Assembly: GCA_933207985.1 (NCBI GenBank)
Contig: OW240915.1
Span: 278,027,408 to 278,091,407 of the forward strand
From: Pelobates cultripes
Taxonomy: Eukaryota > Chordata > Amphibia > Anura > Pelobatidae
Direction: 5' to 3'
DNA length: 64,000 bases
Part shown: positions 11,901 through 24,507 of the stretch, piece by piece
Position numbering within the stretch: the first letter of the stretch is position 1
Layout of the letters: the number at the start of each line of letters is the position of its first letter
The notes under the pieces: generated by a model
What the model saw: the letters and a program-made list of their open reading frames with translations, nothing else
Told to the model about the DNA's origin: nothing
Database searches by the model: none
Translations under genes and position numbers: made by a program

Positions 11901-13460
11901 CATCAAAATATTTAGACTCTAGTTGAATAAAGTCGATGTTGTGATATATATTTAAAAGGATTCTTTGTTGCTGTGTGTGGAGTTGACCATCCCTTTTTAA
12001 TGCATTACCTAAATAATGCATCAAAAATTAAATGAAAACATGATAACCCCTTTAGTTTTGTAACTGCAGTGTGCTCTGTGCTAAGCTAGGAAGTAGCCAT
12101 CTTTTAGACATTGTTAGCTATGCCATTGTTTTCACTTGATTTGGAGAGCTGAGATTTATGAGATATTTAGTCCAGCAATCAGCAGAAATCCCATCTTCAT
12201 AAACAAATTTTGTGAAACTATTGCCAACAGCTAATTTGTAGTTTTTGTGAATGGAAGTATACAAATAAGTAACGAAGAAGCCAATTAGAGGACATGAGGA
12301 TCTGGAAGGAGCTGAAGCTCCATCAATTCCATTTATAAAAAATAAATAATGCAAGTAATATTTTAATCTTAATGGTGAGGGTAAATAGCATGACAAATTG
12401 TATTTTATTTTTTCCACCGTAGATTGTGTTTGTGGTTTGATTTCATTTTACTTTTAGTAATCATTTTCACTTTACTAATCCTTACATAAAATTGTGTAAT
12501 GGTAATATTGATAGTCGGCCACGGAAAGATAATTACATGTCATTTATAGAAGTCAGATTTGGAACGCATTTGAAAAATAAAAAGAAAATCTGTGCTGATT
12601 CTATTTCCAAAGTTAAAATGTTTTAATTGTTTTCATGCTAGTTCAACAACAATCTACTTTCATTTTCTTTATACTATTCTGTGTACATTTATTTTGAAGA
12701 GCAACCACTTCCTTGATAGACAAATGGATAGACAGACCGACAGATTTAGAATAGTTGTTTTTTTTTTTAAAACTTCATACATAACATATTGTTGGATTTT
12801 TCCATTACATAAAAATATATTTATGTGTCCATTAAAAACAAAACAAAAAATGCATTGTCGTGAGTTGACAAAACAGACCAAAACTCTCTTTGAGGAAAAA
12901 ATAAAAACAGTTTTCTTGAGGCTGTCTATTTTATTTTACATTAATTTAATATTATTTCTTAAATGTTGTGGCTATTTGTTATCTCATTAAACTTTCCTGT
13001 GTATTTATGGATATCTCTGTACATAAAGTCCTATCATTTCTGGGGTAGATTTACTGGAAGGTGCTGACATATTGTATGCCATTATAGCAATGTTACCCCA
13101 AAATGATCTTTACCAACTGTGCTGTGTCAGCAGATTAAAACGTCTGAGCATATTAAAGCCTCTGAGTGAGGTATAACTGCTACGTAGGAAACTATAGAAA
13201 CTTTTTGTTGTAATTTTTAGAATGAAAAAGACAGTTTTCCAGTAGAAAATATTTGCCTTGTGACACCAAAAAACAGTTCTCGCTAACTTCAGCTCTGATC
13301 TGCTGATAAGTCAAAATATGGTTAATAAAAACCATAAAAACAAATAATATATTCCAGGGGGCATTTTTTGCCAGTGAGCAATACTATAGTGGACTATGGG
13401 CTGCTGGCTCACAGAACAATACTAACATATATTATTATTGTTGTATTTTAATCCTTGTAT
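8966..13460. other. AT-rich DNA, no feature recognised
   Basis: I find no supported gene, array or element end in this 4.5-kb stretch. The open frames are short and look random. The region may hold unique sequence or old elements that need alignment to see. Confidence 0.4.
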
Positions 13461-14013
13461 TTAAAGGAACAATATAGTCACCTAAATTACTTTAGCTAAA
13501 TAAAGCAGTTTTAGTGTATAGATCATTCCCCTGCAATTTCACTGCTCAATTCACTGTCATTTAGGAGTTAAATCACTTTGTTTCTGTTTATGCAGCCCTA
13601 GCCACACCTCCCCTGGCTATGATTGACAGAGCCTGCATGAAAAAAAAACTGGTTTCACTTTCAAACAGATGTAATTTACCTTAAATAATTGTATCTCAAT
13701 CTCTAAATTGAACTTTAATCACATACAGGAGGCTCTTGCAGGGTCTAGCAAGCTATTAACATAGCAGGGGATAAGAAAATCTTAATTAAACAGAACTTGC
13801 AATAAAGAAAGCCTAAATAGGGCTCTCTTTACAGGAAGTGTTTATGGAAGGCTGTGCAAGTCACATGCAGGGAGGTGTGACTAGGGTTCATAAACAAAGG
13901 GATTTAACTCCTAAATGGCAGAGGATTGAGCAGTGAGGCTGCAGGGGCATGTTCTTTACACCAAAACTGCTTCATTAAGCTAAAGTTGTTCAGGTGACTA
14001 TAGTGTCCTTTAA
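13461..14013. mobile_element. TTAA-flanked miniature element (piggyBac-like MITE)
   Basis: It starts TTAAAGGAACAATATAGTCA and ends GACTATAGTGTCCTTTAA, so the termini are inverted and sit on TTAA. The interior includes CCTAGCCACACCTCCC, found again at about 38372, which marks the same subfamily. It is noncoding. Confidence 0.75.
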
Positions 14014-15197
14014 ATTTTTTTTATATAAAATGAAGAAAGGTAGTGTGGTGGATCGATGTGCTACTTTGGTTTAAAGCTGCCCCCCTCCCCCTTGCAGACA
14101 AGGACCAAAAACCACACAGAATTACACACAAGAGAGACCATTTTTTCCCAAAAGAAAATGCAAAAGCATTTGTGCATGCTGAATATTAAAAAAGGTGCTC
14201 AGAATACTTAATAGTTTCTTAACACATTTAGCTGTGTAACTTTAAACTGACCAAATCATTCACACTAAGTCTGGAATATCACAGCTACAATTCTAGCTAG
14301 GCTACTTGTTTTAACAAGCAACTTCAACAAAAATAAATGTTTTCACAAAATATTAATTTTATATTTAAATACAAATTGAGTTAATTCATTAAACCAGCTA
14401 TCTTGAATTTATTTTCAAATTTTAGGCCAAATAACTTTGCTACAGAAAATAGACAAATTGATTAATTGTTCCCAAAATACCTGTACTCGACTAAAATCCG
14501 CAATTCTTTTGTGATTTTTATAATCTACTGTTTACTGAACAAACCCCAAAGCTTCAAATAGTAAGACAGAAATTTATGCACTGGAGTTAAATATAATGAT
14601 TTCTTCTCATTTTTACAGCATTTCACTGCAATAACATTTAGTGTACACATTCACTTGTACAACTGCCTCAGTCCTTAAGGGATTAATGTGCATTTTTAAG
14701 TACAATAAATATCTTCTCCATAATAAATGTAAGTACCCCACATACATGCTTTCCTGTTATTCAGAATAAAATAGGATAGATTTATGTTTTATTTTGTTTA
14801 TAACAACTCCATGTTATTTTTTTGTTCTACCAGCAAACTGTAAAAAGACAAATTAATTACAATCCACTTTTATTTTGTATTGAAAATTACATCAATCGTT
14901 AATGTGAAAGATTTACAAAACATGATTTGTAACAAAAAAAAATGTAGTTATCAGAAATTAATTCAGTACAGTTGTGTTTTTTGTTTTTTTCATTTGCTGT
15001 AGTTCATTCTATGCAACGAAATAAAAAATAGAAAATCTAAGAAACATCGAGTGTTTGAGAGATACGAGAGGTCAATAGATAAGAATTTGCACAAACTACA
15101 TAATAACTTAAATTTAAAACATGTAAAGACTATTTAGTAACACGATTTAGCAGATGCAAACAATGTTAAAAAGAGGAGGAATCCCCTGGAATCCCTA
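14014..15197. other. AT-rich DNA, no feature recognised
   Basis: No open frame or repeat boundary can be supported here. Confidence 0.4.
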
Positions 15198-15269
15198 TTA
15201 ACCCCTTGAGGACACATGACATGTGTGACATGTCATGATTCCCTTTTATTCCAGAAGTTTGGTCCTTAA
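15198..15269. mobile_element. 72-bp TTAA-bounded miniature element
   Basis: It runs TTAACCCCTTGAGGACACAT to a CCTTAA end. It contains the short palindrome ACATGACATGTGTGACATGT. A second copy with better ends is at 25807-25886. The terminal TTAACCCCTTRAGG motif is also that of the large element at 17310-19928, so all three probably use the same transposase type. Confidence 0.65.
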
Positions 15270-15960
15270 GGGACCACTTCTTGGCAATACATTATTTGAT
15301 CCTCTGTATCACTGATTTCTTTTCCATAGGTGTTTTCATCTACGTTCCTCTGTGATTTGCTTCCAAAGTAAAGAGTGATGATCCCAAAATTCATCAAAGG
15401 TCTGCCTCAGTCTGATTTACTGAATTCCTACATTTCTGCAAATCAGGTTTTAGCATTTTAAATGAGATGGTATGTTTTTGACACTTCCTGTGGAGCTGGT
15501 TTACACTCTTTCAAATGGAGCAATGCCCCACGTAACATACTTTGGCTACCTTAAATGTTAGCAGGCAGGGCAAACCACTAATAGAGTTATCTTGTCTCTA
15601 TGATAGATATACTAAGTGAGGAAAGACTGTACATAATTTCTGGAACATTCTACAAGAGATAACTAAAGTTAAAGTGCTACTTACATTTGTACATGTACTT
15701 TTTTTTACACCTCATGGTGTCCTTCTCTCCCCTCCTTCAACCCTTGTGATTCTCATCAACTGCAAAATCTTGCTTTGACTATTTGTTCTCTCTAAGGACT
15801 TGCTGTGTAACTTACATGTCTGTAGCCATAAACCAGCATAATAGTTATTCGTTAAACCCAAATTCAGCACTTTCTCCTAGGGCTAAAATAAACTCGTAAA
15901 TTTACCAATATGGTATAAAATGTGACTAAATGTAATGCAAAGTAACACAAAATAAAATAT
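15270..15960. other. no feature recognised
   Basis: Nothing supportable is seen in this stretch. Confidence 0.4.
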
Positions 15961-16200
15961 ATCCTAAAAAGCTACAATCAATATATAGTATTATTAATAT
16001 TTATATAGCATCAATATATTCTGCAATGCTCTAGGATTAGAGAAGGGGTGAAGAAATGCTCAAATGAGCTTACAATCTATGGTAGGTGGATATATGTTGT
16101 TAGGTGTCCTTATCCAAGGACATGTACTGGCCTAACTGGGTTTCAAGTCTAAGTTTTCAATTTCTATGGCAACAATGTTACCACTGCCATAAAAATAATA
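15961..16200. repeat. interspersed repeat with TTTATATAGC...GAGCTTACAATCTA motifs
   Basis: The words TTTATATAGCATCAATATATTCTGCAATGCTC and GAGCTTACAATCTA are split by a short variable part. They resemble a repeat I know to be common in frog genomes, usually with a 'tatatagcgcc...gcgctgtacaa' core. A related core lies at about 16920-16985. The class is not determined. Confidence 0.45.
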
Positions 16201-16350
16201 ATAATTTTATCTGTTTATCTATCTATATTTTTTATTATATTTTTTATTTATTTATTTATGTTTATTGTTCTTGAATTTTTTATGTTTTATAATTTTATTT
16301 TCTATGATATATAAGATAATGGGCCTTGTACATTCAAATAATATTTTTTC

Positions 16351-16352
<2 letters not shown>

Positions 16353-16377
<25 letters not shown>
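16353..16377. repeat. (TA)n microsatellite
   Basis: An uninterrupted alternating TA tract of about 25 bases, in AT-rich surroundings. Confidence 0.8.
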
Positions 16378-16381
<4 letters not shown>

Positions 16382-16916
16382 TTCTTCTTTCAGGAATATA
16401 CAACCCACTAACATTCATTAATATCAAGTTTCTATGTCCAGACATCAAAGGTCCCTAGGGGCGTTAAATATTTTAATTGAACAGCTGCTTTCTGATGAAT
16501 AATACAAAGATGAATCCAAAGTATTAAACATGTATCTTATTTCATCATTTGGAACATGAAATATTTCTGTAAAATAAAGTAATAGATATCTTTAGGAAAT
16601 AGCAGAATGTTTTAAGTAAAGATGAAAAAGAAAAATATGTAAAAGAATATGCACAAATTGCTTCATACTGGAAGTAATTATTAAAATTTTATTGTAACGA
16701 GGAATGTTAGGTCATTTGTAGCATCAATTTTAGTTACTTGTAACCATGATAGCTATCACCCCAGGACATAGCAAGAATAATCTACATGTTTTGACCCAAT
16801 ACTTATTTACAGAGTATATTTCTTTTTTTTACATTCCCCCGCCACCAACATCAGCATCAGTGATGTTCTCAGTAATATTTAAAGGTAATCAAGGTTATTA
16901 ACTAAAGTCAAAATTC

Positions 16917-16990
16917 AACGTTTATTATTATTATTTTATTATTTAAATAGTGCCAGCAAATTCCGTAGCACTGTACAATGGGGGGTGGGG
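16917..16990. repeat. interspersed repeat core (TTATTATT...GCACTGTACAATGGGG)
   Basis: A TTATTATTATTATT lead is followed by TAGTGCCAGCAAATTCCGTA and CACTGTACAATGGGG, the same kind of core as the repeat at 15961. Only a short piece is recognisable. Confidence 0.45.
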
Positions 16991-17044
16991 AGGAGACTAA
17001 CAGACATGTAAATATAATGCTGGAGTAGTCGAACTAAAACAATA

Positions 17045-17309
17045 GCTGACTTAGAATAATTTTCCATTTAAGCTATATTGACCTTAAATTTGAAATTCAC
17101 TTTGAGTTCACTTTGAAATCTCACTATAGTAAATAACAGTGTTACAATACAGGATTATATATAACACTTTCAGGGCTATTCACTATAGTGAGAATTGTTC
17201 GGAATTCCAAGCTAATTTATAATTTAAGGTCAAAGTAGCTGAATTGAAAATATAGCCGACTTCAAGGATTTTGAAGTTTGGCTATTTTGGAAATTCACTT
17301 GAAATTCAC
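17045..17309. repeat. imperfect foldback repeat interrupted by the 17310 element
   Basis: The stretch holds opposed copies of TTCACTTTGA and AAGGTCAAAGTAGC-like words, similar to a small palindrome at 34127-34218. The large TTAA element sits at its right edge, and similar TTCACT/AGTG words continue after 19929, so the large element probably landed inside it. Confidence 0.4.
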
Positions 17310-17581
17310 TTAACCCCTTAACGCCGTTCTATGCCGTCGCGGCTTTAAAGCCGTTGCGGCGGCATAGAACGCCGTAACGGCTTTCTGCCCCAGGGGATCG
17401 CAGCTACTTACCTCCGCTGTGATCCTCTTCTGGAGGGCTGCCTGACCGCCCAGGCAGCCCTCCTCCGGCAAGTGAGGCCCCCGGATCTTCCAGCAGGGGG
17501 ACTGTCTGAAATATCAGACAGTCCCCCTGCTGGTGGGAAATGTAAAAAAATAAAATTAGACCTGTTTTAAAATAAATTAAA

Positions 17582-17583
<2 letters not shown>

Positions 17584-17627
<44 letters not shown>

Positions 17628-17903
17628 CGTCATACGTTGTGTATTTCAATACTAATATAAGTATATATTAGTATTAAAATACACTTAGAATGACGTTACA
17701 TATATAATATGTATATATATTATATATAATAGATATATACACATATATTATATATATATGTATAATTACATAAATAAATAAATAAAATAAATAAAATATT
17801 GAAACAAAATTTTATTAAAATTATATATTCATATGTAATTTCATTCTAACTGTATTTTGTTATTAATATATATATATATTAGTAACAAAATACACTTAGA
17901 ATG

Positions 17904-17934
<31 letters not shown>

Positions 17935-17967
17935 CTATCTATCTATCTAAAATACAAATAACCGCAA

Positions 17968-18005
<38 letters not shown>
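17584..18005. repeat. (AT)n microsatellite cluster
   Basis: Three pure or nearly pure TA tracts lie at about 17584-17626, 17913-17933 and 17970-18005, with an ATCT run (17933-17949) next to the second. They lie inside the large TTAA element and probably grew there. Confidence 0.8.
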
Positions 18006-18010
<5 letters not shown>

Positions 18011-18212
18011 CATATTACATAAAAAGATTACATTAGTATACACGTAGAATTTAAATACCTATAAATGCATATATATTAAAATTCTACGTGTATATTTAAG
18101 TAATCTTTTAACATAAGTATGTTATTTGATTAATTAAAATTTGATTGACATGCCTGACAACACAGAGAAAGTGCAGAGGATTTAATTCGCAAGCACTATA
18201 TTTGACCCTGTA

Positions 18213-18497
18213 ACTCTCCAAGACACCATAAAACCTGTACATAGGGGGTACTGTTTCTCAGGAGACTTCGCTGAACTCAAATATTAGTGTTTAAAACTGG
18301 CAAATTGTATTACAACGATGATATTTTAAGTAAAAGTGACGTTTTTTGATTTTTTTTACAAACAAACGGCACTTTTATGCACTATATTATTGTTGTAATA
18401 TGTTTTACTGTTTTAAAACACTAATATTTGTGTTTAGTGAAGTCTCCAGAGAATAACAATACCCCTCATGTACAGGTTTTATTGTGTTTTGGAAAGT
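18213..18497. repeat. inverted repeat inside the TTAA element
   Basis: The left arm (about 18213-18298) has AACTCTCCAAGACACCATAA and GGAGACTTCGCTGAACTC. The right arm (about 18412-18497) carries their reverse complements, with TGTACAGGTTTTATTGTGTT. The arms differ at a minority of positions. The module recurs again at about 19545-19625. Confidence 0.7.
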
Positions 18498-18654
18498 TAG
18501 AGAGTCACATATAAGGCTTGCATTTCATTTTTTTGACATTGAAATTTGCCAGATTGGTTATGTTGCTTTTGAGAGTGTATGGTAGCCCAGGAATAAGAAT
18601 TACCCCCATGATGGCATACCATTTGAAAAAGTAGACAACCCAAGGTATTGCAAA

Positions 18655-18845
18655 TGGGGTATGTCCAGTCTTTTTTAGTAACCACTTGGTCACAAACACT
18701 GGCCAAAATTAGCGTTCAATTTAGTTTTTTTACTTTTTTCACACACAAACAAATATGAATGCTTACTTTGGCCAGTGTTTTCGACTAAGTGGCTACTAAA
18801 AAAGACTGGACATACCCCATATTGAATACCCTGGGTTGTCTACTT
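18655..18845. repeat. second inverted repeat inside the TTAA element
   Basis: ATGTCCAGTCTTTTTTAGTA near 18661-18680 is mirrored by TACTAAAAAAGACTGGACAT near 18795-18814, with flanking GGTTGTCTACTTT and AAAGTAGACAACC words. A third copy of the arm lies at 19385-19430. Confidence 0.7.
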
Positions 18846-19928
18846 TAAAAAAAATATGTACATGTGGGGTGTTATTTAGAGATTTATGACAGATAATAGT
18901 GTTACAATGTCACTATTGATAAATTTTAAAAATGTATGTTTTGAAAACACAATATCCTACTTGTACCTATAGCCCTTTAACATGCAAAAAAAAGCAAAAA
19001 AGCACGTAAACACGGGGTATTTTTAAACTCAGGACAAAATTTTGAATCTATTTAGCAGTTTTTTTCATTCGCTTTTGTAGAGGAGTAAAAGATTTTTCAA
19101 GTAAAAGTAAAAAAACATGTATTTTTTTCAATTTTTCATCATATTTTTTTATTTTTTTTAAATTAAAATACATGAGTTTATATAAATAATGGTATGTAAA
19201 GAAAGCCCCTTTTGTCCTGAAAAAAACAATATATAATTTGTATGGGAACAGTAAATGAGAAAGCGGAAAATTACAGCCAGGGTATGGTCAGTTATTTCTA
19301 GTAGCCACTTAGTCACAAACACTGGCCAAATATTAGTTTTTTGCTTTTTTCACACAAAAACAAATATGAACGCTAACTTTGGCCAGTGTTTGTGACTAAG
19401 TGGCTACTAAAAAAGACTAAACATACCCCACACCATTATGGGGGTAATTCTCATTCCTGGGCTACCACACCGTCTCAAAGGTAACATTACTAACCTGGCA
19501 AATTTCAATTTGAAAATGGAACGTTCTATATTTGTCCCTGTAACTTTCCAAAACACCATAAAACCTGTTAATGGGGGGTACTGTTGTACTTGTGAGACAT
19601 CGCTGATTACAAATATTGGCATTTTTTTGCAGTAATACCTAACAGTATTATGACATTCACAGCTACAATGTCAGACGGAAATACAAATTTAAGAAAAAAA
19701 TCTTTTTTTAAATTTTATTCATAATAAATGATGTTCCATATATGAATAGTTAATGATAAATTAAAGCCCTGTTTCTCCTGAACAAAATGATATATAATAA
19801 GTGTGGGTGCACTTAATGTGACAGCGGTGAATTACGGGTGAACAGACATATAGCGCAAAATTCCAGTTTTTGTTTACGTTTTGTTTTGATCAGAACGTGC
19901 ACTATTGACTCCGTCCTGAAGGGGTTAA

Positions 19929-21498
19929 CAGTTCTGATAAGTCTCACTTCAGTGGATAATCCTCTCAGTAGGGTTATCTAAATTGTATAAACCACTGCTT
20001 AAATCACACAAATTGTTCTGCATACAATATGCCTTTTGTCAAATCTTGTTTGATTTGTAATAGTAATATATTTTGAAATGTGAATATGATTGTATAGTAT
20101 TAATAGAATTAACCTTTAGTAATGATACTTGCACATGTTTTTAGATATACAAAACAAATATAAAATTTTTTTTTACTGGTAAATATTCCACTCCTTGCAG
20201 GGATATTTAGAAAATAAATAGTGGCAATAAGGAAGCATGTGCTATGCATATATTGTTTGTATGGAGGAGGGAGAGGCTCAAAGAATGTCAATTAATTATT
20301 TTTTTCCCTGCTCTTTATGCACATATTTATATACTAGAATTGTACATAGTGAAAAAAAATTGGTTGCCCAAATCAATTTATCAAAAAAACCAAAAACAAA
20401 CAAACAATGGGCTCTTTGGATTTCGTCCATGTGGTGTTTTGGTTCAGAGAAATTGGGTCTATGCGACCATAACAGTAAAAATGATTCAGACAAACCAAAA
20501 TTGTACTGCAGTACATTAATAGGTGCATTCTTAGTTCAAAGATCAAGATGATTGATGGCAAAAAAAAATCTATAATTGATGGTTTAGGGTCTGGTCAATA
20601 AATTTAGATTTTATTCACAGATCAAGTGAGAAGAAACCAATAGAGCTTGAAAAAGGTGGAGCAGAAAACGTCTATATTTCTATATTTATTACATATATAA
20701 GATATAAATATCAATTTTTTTTGCTCCTCCTTATTTTTTCCTCTACTGGTCACTGCTCACCTTATGTGAATACAATTCACATTTATTTATGTTCCCTAAC
20801 CATCAATTACATTTTTTTTCCATCTATTATATTTTCTTTTGGCCCCATGGATAGAACTCCAAATCACAAAACAGTTTGTCCATTTAGTTTGTTTCATGAT
20901 GTGTCCATAGAGCATTTCAGACAAATGGCTAATGGCCAATTGACGAAAATGCTGTCCCCTCAAAATAACTCAACACACAGCCATTAATGTCTAAATAGTT
21001 GGCAACAACAGTGAGTACACCCCTTTAAACTGACCTGTATTCCATGATAGACGCTGCTAGGCCAAGACCTCTTCGGGAACTATGACGCATTCGCTGCAAT
21101 CCACTACTGAATCCCTTGATTCTCTAAGAGAAAATTATAGAAAACCTATGAATTATGCTTATATATTAGAAATTATGATTTTTTTTTGTGAGAAAATCAA
21201 TTTTCTGTGTGTACAACTGTCATTTTTAAGGAAGTTTGATCAGGAAAATAAAATTTCATTTCTTTCCTGTTACTTCCTGAATGTTTTAGTGCATACCATG
21301 TTTTAGTACACGGCTTCTGTCTATTTTGTCAACTTGGAAGTTGTAAATCTTGCAATAACCAAAAATATATGTTTTTATTGATATAGCTGATAGTAGACGT
21401 GCACAAATTCTGTTAATCCCAGGATGAACAAGTTGATTTGTTCATCAAACATGAATTAATAGAATAATTTGTCCTTAGATTAACAGGCATTTGATTTG
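19929..21498. other. AT-rich DNA, no feature recognised
   Basis: Open frames of 60-100 codons exist but overlap in several frames and show no protein pattern. I call nothing. Confidence 0.4.
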
Positions 21499-21852
21499 TT
21501 AATGGACCACTAAAGGCACCCAGACCAGACTTCAGCTCAATGAAGTGGTCTGGGTGCCAGGTCCCCCTAGTTTTAACCCTGCAGCTGTAAACATAGCAGT
21601 TTCAGATAACCTGTTATGTTTACATTAGGGTTAATCCAGCCTCTAGTGGCTGTCTCATTGACAGCCACTAGAGGCGCTTCTGCCATTCTCACTGTGAAAA
21701 TCACAATGAGAATACGCTGACGTCCATAGGAAAGCATTTAGTAATGCTTTACCATGGGCGGTTTGAATGTGCGCGCGGCTCTTGCCATGTATGCGCATTC
21801 TGCTCTGACGTTGGCAGCGCCGAGGGAGCCTGACACTATAGTGGTCCTTTAA
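21499..21852. mobile_element. TTAA-flanked miniature element
   Basis: It starts TTAATGGACCACTAAAGGCA and ends CACTATAGTGGTCCTTTAA. It holds the inner inverted word AGCCTCTAGTGGCTGTCTCA / GACAGCCACTAGAGGC, and CATAGGAAAGCAT. The same interior is found in reverse orientation at 51906-52361. It is noncoding. Confidence 0.75.
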
Positions 21853-22794
21853 GCACAGTTAAATGGAGTATGTAGACTGTGTACAAGTCTAGCTGATATA
21901 TCCTGTGCTTCAGACAGTTCTGGGTTTATTTTGTAAAACTTTTTTTCCAGGAACTGTGTTTTGTAGATCAATATAGCAATAAGGTGGCTTTAACTGTGCC
22001 ATTAAATTCATGATGAATTATAGAATTTAGTATCTAATTTTTTCACAAACATAAAGCATTGAAAATGTACACAGCAATACAAATAAAGTACAACTACAGC
22101 TAGACTAATGCAAAAGTGTAAAAATCCATAAGGTATGTTAAAAAAGATATAGGCAGTTAAACGTAAAAAATGTGTTCCATAAACATACCAAATGAATGAA
22201 AATATATGTATTTTTGCTAAATATTAAGGGGATATGAGTGTACATTTGTACAGAGTGTATGTATACATATGTCAATACATATAATTAATTTATATTATAT
22301 ATACCAATAATGCCCAAAGAATTGAAAAACCATTGTGCATATGTAGCTTCTAATCAAAGGGAATTGTTGTCATAGTAAGTTTCTTTTTAATGAAAATGTG
22401 TGAGCATTGCTAAAGTTAAAGTCGTTTCTGTTTTGTGGGGGGAGGTCATTTGTACCTGTTATCAGTGCTGTATTTGCCCGAGGCAAATGAGGCATTTGCC
22501 TTGAGGGGCACTTTCCAGGGTACCGCAAAAAATGCCGTCCCCAAATGCCCAGGCTAATGCCTTGTTAGCCTCAGGGCAGACGGCTAGCTGAGCTCCAGGC
22601 GGAGAGCACATTCTGGGTCCCCGCATCACTTTGCGTTGCGCACCTGGATCTCAACTGGCCGCCCACCTGCCTGCCCAAACAGTCCGGCCAGCAGCCCCAC
22701 TGGAGCCCAGGTAAAAAAACACCCAGCTCCCCCAAAGGTAGGGAGGATGGGTGGATTTAAATTAAAATAAAAAAATAATCTGTGAGTGTTGGGG
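21853..22794. other. unclassified, GC rising towards the end
   Basis: The first half is plain AT-rich DNA. From 22460 a richer block starts with GAGGCAAATGAGGCATTTGC. It looks like an old repeat but I cannot name it. Confidence 0.35.
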
Positions 22795-23337
22795 GGGAAG
22801 AATGTGTGGTCACCCCAGAAGTGCCCAACAGGGTATTTGAACCTGGGTCCTTCGCTTGCTAATATGCCTCTAAGCCACAGCGGATTCTGTTCTTTTGTAT
22901 ATGTTCTATCCTTGCTATTTCTGGCTTTGTCTGCAACACTAGGGGGCTGCACTTCATCTGTGGCTGATACCTGTGCTTCACCTGAGGCAGATCGCTAATC
23001 ATCCAGGTATTTAAGCACTGCCTTGCCCTGGGAACTTTGTCAGTCCTTTGATTCTGGTGATCGTGTGCTTGTCTCCTGATACTTGTTCTCCAGATTGACC
23101 TTGGCTTTCCTCCTTGTTTACCCTGACCCTTTGGCATCCTCTGACTTTGACTTATCCTCTAAGATCCTTCTGCTTGTGTCCTTGTTTGTACTGCGAATTG
23201 GAGCACCTTTCACACCCCCCATGCACAGATTCACAGTCCTGGTGGTTTCTAACCTTATCACCTTGGACTATGTATATCTGCAAGGGTGAGCACAAATCTC
23301 TGTCTACCGGACTCCCACCTCTGGTAAGGCCCTGACA
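22795..23337 (+). mobile_element. LTR-like block (degenerate solo LTR)
   Basis: This block aligns with the reverse complement of the better bounded LTR at 34354-34950. Shared landmarks in order are: TATTTGAACCTGGGTCCTTC, a TATTTAAGCACTGCC box that matches TATAAAAGCCTGCC of the other copy, GACCTTGGCTTTCCTCCT, a GGAGCACCTTTC...GCACAGATTCACAG stretch, TGCAAGGGTGAGC, and an end in CCTGACA against CCGTTACA. The 5' end is diverged or lost. No internal retroelement genes lie next to it, so it is probably a solo LTR left by recombination. Confidence 0.65.
23004..23018 (+). promoter_or_regulatory. TATA-like box of the LTR
   Basis: GTATTTAAGCACTGCC sits mid-LTR, at the same place as GATATAAAAGCCTGCC in the 34354-34950 copy (minus strand). 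That is where an LTR promoter would be expected. The base changes make it weak. Confidence 0.4.
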
Positions 23338-23475
23338 GTCTGTCTGTCAGTGAGTCTGTGTGTGTATATCTGTCAGTGTGTGAGTGAATGTCTGTCAGTG
23401 TGTGTGTGTGTGTATGTGTGTCTGTCAGATTTTCAAGTCAGTGTATCTGAGAGTGTTTCTGTCAGTCAAAGCGTA
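23338..23475. repeat. GTCTGTCAGTGTGTG simple repeat
   Basis: An irregular tandem array of TCTGTCAGTGTG units that begins exactly at the LTR end. Confidence 0.75.
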
Positions 23476-24365
23476 TTAGTCTTTAACAGGAAAAGGTGTG
23501 GCCTTGACAGGACGGGGCGGGGCATGTGTAAATTAGGGGGTGCCCGAGTTAAGTCATGCCTAGGGCTACACAGATCCAAAATACACCATTGCCTGTCATC
23601 CAAAGGAGCACCGGTGTTTATTGTGTGAAAAAGTATGTGAGTAAAATATTAGTTATCAGATGAACCCAAAATTGTTGATTTTGAAAAAGTAGCCATAAAA
23701 TTCTGATTACAACTGAGATCATACTTACAGTTTACCAGATGCTTTCTGACAATTTTACTCATCACTACTGTTGCTTTTTAATGTTTTATTTGTTTCATTT
23801 AACAGCTCGACTGACCTGTAATGAAGATCAACATCAGTAACAGACATCCGTAGAAGACTTTGTGCTTGGTGAGAGATATGGAACATTCCATTGAAGAAAA
23901 AATGGAATTCAAGCACCAAAAATAGCATTTACACATACATAGAAAATAATTTTATAGCATGGTCAAGCGCTGAAAGCAGCCTCTATCGCACACCCAGCTC
24001 ATACAGGTTTAGTGCTGGGGATGAGCAAACGGAAAGGCTAGCAAGAAAATTACTCACTGATTCAACAAATATAGTTTGGTCATGCTAAACAGTAGGAGTT
24101 AATAAATTAATTATGGCTAGGTGGATAGGAGGAGGTTTGGGATAGAAGTATAGAGCATACTAACTGAAGGAAGATAGGAAAAAGGAGGGGTTGGAATGGA
24201 AAAATGCAATCACATGCACACGTCCTTTAGACTGTCTTCAGACACTACATACCAGATGCATGCACACACTACAGAAATACACCCTACATTCACACACATC
24301 AGTAGCATTTGTTTTTCAATTTTATTTTAAAGTATCTGTAAAATATTTTGGGTTAGATAATTACA
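23476..24365. other. no feature recognised
   Basis: There is a short GC-rich part (GACGGGGCGGGGCATG) and then AT-rich DNA. No coding support. Confidence 0.35.
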
Positions 24366-24373
24366 GCCTAGAC

Positions 24374-24499
24374 CAGGGATAGGCAACCTTCGGCATTCCA
24401 GATGTTTTGGACTACATCCCCCATAATGCTCTTAAAGCCATAATGCTGGCAAAGCATCAAGGGAGATGTAGTCCACAATATCTGGGGTGCCTATCCCGG
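24374..24499. mobile_element. hAT-type miniature element with perfect 8-bp target duplication
   Basis: The terminal inverted repeats are CAGGGATAGGCA and TGCCTATCCCGG. The element is flanked on both sides by GCCTAGAC (24366-24373 and 24500-24507), an exact 8-bp duplication as made by hAT transposases. The interior has GATGTTTTGGACTACATCCC and an opposed copy near the other end, so it can fold. A second family member is at 26417. Confidence 0.9.
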
Positions 24500-24507
24500 G
24501 CCTAGAC

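Larger units (their letters stand above)
17310..19928. mobile_element. 2.6-kb TTAA-bounded nonautonomous DNA element
   Basis: The ends are TTAACCCCTTAACGCC and GTCCTGAAGGGGTTAA, giving a short inverted terminal repeat with TTAA on both sides. No transposase frame is present; the longest frames are under 75 codons. The interior is a patchwork. It has a GC-rich hairpin near 17321-17375, a second GC-rich hairpin near 17500-17535, long (AT)n tracts, and a module around 'ACACTGGCCAAA...AAAAAAGACTGG' repeated in both orientations. TTAA targets fit Kolobok or piggyBac superfamilies; which one cannot be decided here. Confidence 0.65.

Noticed and set aside
18497..19635. Open frames of 64-71 codons with similar protein sequence in the TTAA element
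   Set aside because: The similarity comes from DNA-level duplication of one module, frames are short and lie on both strands.
20237..20561. Four overlapping frames of 62-104 codons
   Set aside because: They overlap on both strands in AT-rich DNA without any family pattern.
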